From the NCBI GenBank assembly GCA_963662155.1, contig OY759266.1, forward strand, positions 55,175,510-55,239,509: a stretch of DNA of 64,000 bases. The letters are read 5' to 3'. The first letter of the stretch is position 1. Each line of letters opens with the position of its first letter. The notes under the pieces were generated by a model. The model had not been told where the DNA came from, searched no databases, and saw only the letters and a program-made list of their open reading frames with translations. The translations under genes and the position numbers were made by a program. The stretch comes from Lamellibrachia columna. Its lineage: Eukaryota > Annelida > Polychaeta > Sabellida > Siboglinidae. Shown here piece after piece: positions 60,901-64,000 of this stretch.

Positions 60901-62844
60901 CAGATGTTTCAGATATCCATTCTCTTGTCATGTTGGTCACTGCGCCCGCCCGCTTGCTGCCCCCCACTACCTGGTTTAGAGGCGGTCACTGTCGGTCAGT
61001 CTTGGACAACTAGGCATACTTGAGCCAGTTGCTCTCATACTGACCGCTGTGTTGTACACCACTGCTAGGGGTAGTACACCAGGATATAACTCAAGCCCCC
61101 CGTGCACTACCCAATGGCATACCAGGGCGGGGTGCCATCCACAGGGCAAACTAACAGCGACTCAAACCTTTTACTTATCATCACCAACATCTGAGGATCT
61201 AAAGGACAGACATATAAATGATATGAGGACCTAAAGGACAGACATATAAATGATATGAGGACCTAAAGGACAGACATACAAATGATATGAGGACCTAAAG
61301 GACAGACATACAAATGATATGAGGACCTAAAGGACAGACATACAAATTATATGAGGACCTAAAGGATATACATATAAATGATATGAGGACCTAAAGGACA
61401 GACATAAATGATATGAGGACCTAAAGGACAGACATGCAAATTATATGAGGACCTAAAGGACAGACATACAAATGATGAGGACCTAAAGGACATACATACA
61501 AATGATGAGGACCTAAATAACAGGCATACAAATGATGAGGACCTAAAGGGCAGATATATAAATGATATGAGGACCTAAAGGACAGACATATAAATGATAT
61601 GATGACCTGAAGGACAGACATAAATGATATGAGGACCTAAAGGACAGACATACAAATGATGAGGACCTAAAGGACATACATACAAATGATATGAGGACCT
61701 AAATAACAGGCATACAAATGATGAGGACCTAAAGGGCAGACATATAAATGATATGAGGACCTAAAGGACAGACATATAAAGGATATGAGGACCTAAAGGA
61801 CAGACATATAAATAATGACCTAAAGGATAGATACATGCTGTAAGTTTGTATTTCCAAGGATTCTGAGGACCTAATTTATAACATGTGATGTTTGTAAGGA
61901 GATTATAGATAAAAAAACATCTGAAGACAGGAACAATAGAACAACTGAAGGAAAGATGTTTTTGTAAAGGTATACCTCTGTAAAACACTTATGGAAAACT
62001 AATTCCTCACCTTTTCTAAACTACCAATTTGCATGCCATTCCTGGCTATTTTACAAATAAAACAATTTAAAGGTTGATTTTTTTGCCAAACAGATTCCAT
62101 CCATTTCCAATAAGCCCCTGCCCATACAAACCCTGAAAACAGCACCTGCTTGCTGGGGAGGTACGGCGATGATCAATCGCTTACACACGTATTGCCGTCC
62201 CTTTAACGTTGTCACCCGCACATCGTCCTTCAACTGTCAACAGATCACTACTACACACAAAAGGACCAACACCTCCCAATTTAACTTAGCTAAAAGGTAA
62301 GTTCTGATATAGTGCAGTATCCAGGACCATTCTAAGTACTTTACACTTCATCCCCTGAAAAATGTTTAATTCCAACACCAACTCAACTTCCATGGGATGC
62401 TTTCAGCAATACCTGCACAAAATCTATAAGTCCATATATATGTCATCCATTGTTGCGGTATTCATTTATTTCTATAGTTTTCGTAATCGAGAGTATGATG
62501 TCGTAACTATTACGCCCTCGTACCCCACACAGCTAGGAATGTCTAGAGTTTGTAATTCCCACCCCTTCTTCTTACAAAATCACAGATCGCAACGCTAAGC
62601 ATCTTCTAAATAGTCACTGTAATTTTTACAAACAAATCATCAATGATACCCATCCACGGGAGGGTGAAAATTCTACTCTGTGCCAACATTATGTGTGGCA
62701 CAGTACTATGCAAACCTCTTACACGAAAGTGGTTTCTTTGTGTATTGTTTGTACCTGTTCAACACGAGCCACTGGCTCACTGAGATGTAGCAACTGTTTC
62801 TTCATCAGGGCAGCCAACTTCTCACAGATCTGGAAGGCTCCTCC
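54965..62844 (-). CDS. MAO: Flavin-containing monoamine oxidase, C-terminal ~60%, partial at 5' end
   Basis: Seven exons, right to left: 62844-62755, 62233-62146, 60088-59988, 57760-57581, 57183-56996, 55795-55708 and 55159-54965. All have GT/AG junctions and matching phase, giving 309 residues. The N-terminal FAD-binding exons lie beyond the right edge. MAO oxidatively deaminates amines at the mitochondrial outer membrane. Landmarks align with human [18 protein letters not shown] (GGSGQVSERIMDLL); [10 protein letters not shown] before [19 protein letters not shown] (PFWRKKDYCG); [13 protein letters not shown] with the Cys that carries covalent [30 protein letters not shown]; and [13 protein letters not shown]. 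The last exon ends with a hydrophobic stretch ([18 protein letters not shown]) that fits the C-terminal membrane anchor. The residue after the FAD Cys is Pro instead of Tyr, the second cage Tyr is Phe, and Lys296 aligns with Arg. A polyamine or L-amino-acid oxidase is less likely because of the conserved Cys. Three tandem arrays sit in its introns. Confidence 0.92.
55977..56510. repeat. Minisatellite, 22-bp unit, ~24 copies
   Basis: Unit ATAATTACTGTACTCCTCATTC, copies nearly identical with occasional TACACC or TACTAC variants that recur in the same order (a higher-order pattern near 56170-56240 and 56390-56420). In a MAO intron (55796-56995). Confidence 0.96.
56511..56995. other. MAO intron sequence, unrecognised
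   Basis: Moderately GC-rich sequence between the 22-bp array and the exon. No frame or element recognised. Confidence 0.4.
57975..59870. repeat. Large minisatellite, 39-bp unit, ~48 copies
   Basis: Unit CACACCCAACACTTCAGACC plus ACATACCACACTTCACTTC, with variants (CCCTAC, TTTACTTTC, CACGCTT, a CCCACGATACAGTT copy that occurs twice about 640 bp apart) and some shortened copies. 39 is divisible by three and the unit has no stop in any plus-strand frame, producing open frames of 667, 665 and 463 codons. It fills the MAO intron 57761-59987. Confidence 0.97.
59861..59998. repeat. 99-bp tandem duplication including a MAO splice donor
   Basis: ACTACTAAATC..GCCT.TACC, then TACATGTTGGTA, occurs at 59863-59896 and again 99 bp on, where it is the real exon edge (exon starts at 59988). 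The decoy at 59889 keeps the exon end and the donor GTAGGT on the minus strand. Confidence 0.8.
60089..61190. other. MAO intron, right of exon 59988-60088
   Basis: Two stretches (60480-60545 and 61130-61185) share a CAGGG(T/C)AAA(T/C) to TCAAACCTTTTAC pattern, perhaps two copies of a short interspersed repeat. Otherwise nothing recognised. Confidence 0.4.
61192..61840. repeat. Minisatellite, ~28-32-bp unit, ~21 copies
   Basis: Unit GAGGACCTAAAGGACAGACA plus TATAAATGATAT, with length variants lacking AT steps. In a MAO intron (60089-62145). Confidence 0.95.
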
Positions 62845-63073
62845 CTGTGTGGTAATACAAGCATGCAGTGAACACACACTTCAACAACAGTAGAACAACT
62901 CCATCCAGTCACCTCTTGCAATACGTCTACTTCTATCAATGTTCCAACTGCAACAGTATTTCCAGAGTTATCTCAACTCTATAAAAACATGTCTCAACTA
63001 CAAATTACAGAACAACTTCCAACTGCAGAAAGGCAATGCAATCAGGTAATATATGTGAAGCATTACTAAATAC

Positions 63074-63827
63074 CAGTGTCTGAAATTAGCAAACAAATGA
63101 ACTGGCCCAGATTTTTTTAACTAGCCCAGTGAGTTTGAACTGGCCCCACAAAATTGTATAAATTATAAGTATGTGTAATAACGCAAAGTTTTCAAGCATA
63201 AAACTAAAATACTGTTTTAAATTAGAATAAATAATAATTTAATAAACCATACCAAATATTGATGTTCGTTTCTTATAACTAGCAGATCAATAAAATAAAG
63301 TAATGACTTTAATACATATTTCAATGTGAATTTTTTTGGCAAAACAGTTACAATTGTTGAAAGTAACATTATGTTTGATGCCGACATTTCACATGCTCTG
63401 CCAGTGCCCTGGGCTGGGCCCTGGCCTGACATGGGCAAAAATCTATGCCATTCACAAGTCACTCCAAATTGAAGCCTCCAAAGTTCACTTTCAGTCAAAA
63501 ATCACATCAATCTGAATGCTTTGTCATATTATATTGTCAATCGGATCGTCTGCCTCCTTAGTATCACCAGTATGAAGTAAATTGGCGTAATATCCTTCAA
63601 AAATGTTCGAACTCTACTACAATTCTTGCAACTTTGTATTTTATATGAAATTAGCATTTATTAGTAAATACTATAATGTGCATCACTAATACAGTCTGAC
63701 TCAGTAGTGGCAGCCGGGATGAATCAATGGGGAGGGGCCAATAACTTGTGCTTTTTGGCTAACTGAATCGGCAGGAAGCATTTTGAATCGGCGGCTGCCA
63801 ATAAAATGGCGTTAATTTCGAACACTG
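63074..63827. mobile_element. Non-autonomous hAT-like element with 6-bp target duplication
   Basis: Left end CAGTGTCTGAAATTAGC; the right end read inward is CAGTGTTCGAAATTAACGCC. AAATAC lies directly outside both ends (63068-63073 and 63828-63833). No coding remnant recognised. Beyond the last visible MAO exon, probably in its intron. Confidence 0.75.
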
Positions 63828-64000
63828 AAATACTAATAAATTAAAAACAAGAAACACACCAACAATAAACAATGTAAATTATATATTTGTTATTAAATTT
63901 TTACATAATTAAAAAACCTTATTACAACAGGATACCATAGTCAAATTCATGCCTACTGGAAAATGGAAATAACGACTATTACTGGATTTTTTCAATAAAA

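Overview
This 64 kb window is animal nuclear DNA. Split genes with GT/AG introns, metazoan proteins, many minisatellites and fossils of many transposon classes show this. A lophotrochozoan, probably a mollusc, is my best guess, but that rests on protein resemblance and repeat style and was not tested. Nearly all long open frames in the window are by-products of tandem repeats. The real coding exons are mostly short and were found by protein homology plus splice sites.

Five protein genes alternate in strand. (1) An R7-family RGS gene with a DEP domain lies on the minus strand (2106-16254) and runs off the left edge. (2) An ALYREF/THOC4 mRNA-export adaptor lies on the plus strand (16682-27292) and is complete. 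(3) A UBE2S-type ubiquitin-conjugating enzyme lies on the minus strand (29538-40594) and is complete. (4) ARL6IP1, an ER membrane-shaping protein, lies on the plus strand (40902-52445) and is complete. (5) A flavin monoamine oxidase (MAO type) lies on the minus strand (54965-62844); its 5' exons are off the right edge. RGS/ALYREF and UBE2S/ARL6IP1 are head-to-head pairs with 427 bp and 307 bp between start codons, so each pair probably shares a bidirectional promoter. ALYREF/UBE2S and ARL6IP1/MAO are tail-to-tail. The five genes do not form one pathway: they cover G-protein signalling, mRNA export, APC/C ubiquitin-chain elongation, ER morphology and amine oxidation.

Introns and spacers are packed with repeats. 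The RGS intron between 2158 and 11646 holds seven tandem arrays. The MAO introns hold three more, including a 1.9 kb array of 39-bp units that leaves several frames open for up to 667 codons. Mobile elements include hAT-type elements with clear target-site duplications, TTAA-flanked elements, a TA-flanked inverted-repeat family, RTE-like and CR1/L2-like LINE fragments, a Ty3/gypsy fragment and a tRNA-derived SINE. Several are nested, and for two of them the interrupted host frame reads cleanly across the empty site.

The most unusual signals are these. In three of the five genes, intronic tandem duplications carry a copied splice site plus flanking coding bases (RGS DEP-exon donor, ARL6IP1 exon-3 acceptor, MAO donor), leaving rows of decoy splice sites next to the real one. 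The MAO keeps its FAD-attachment Cys but appears to have lost both aromatic-cage tyrosines and the active-site Lys. I found no convincing new multi-gene system.
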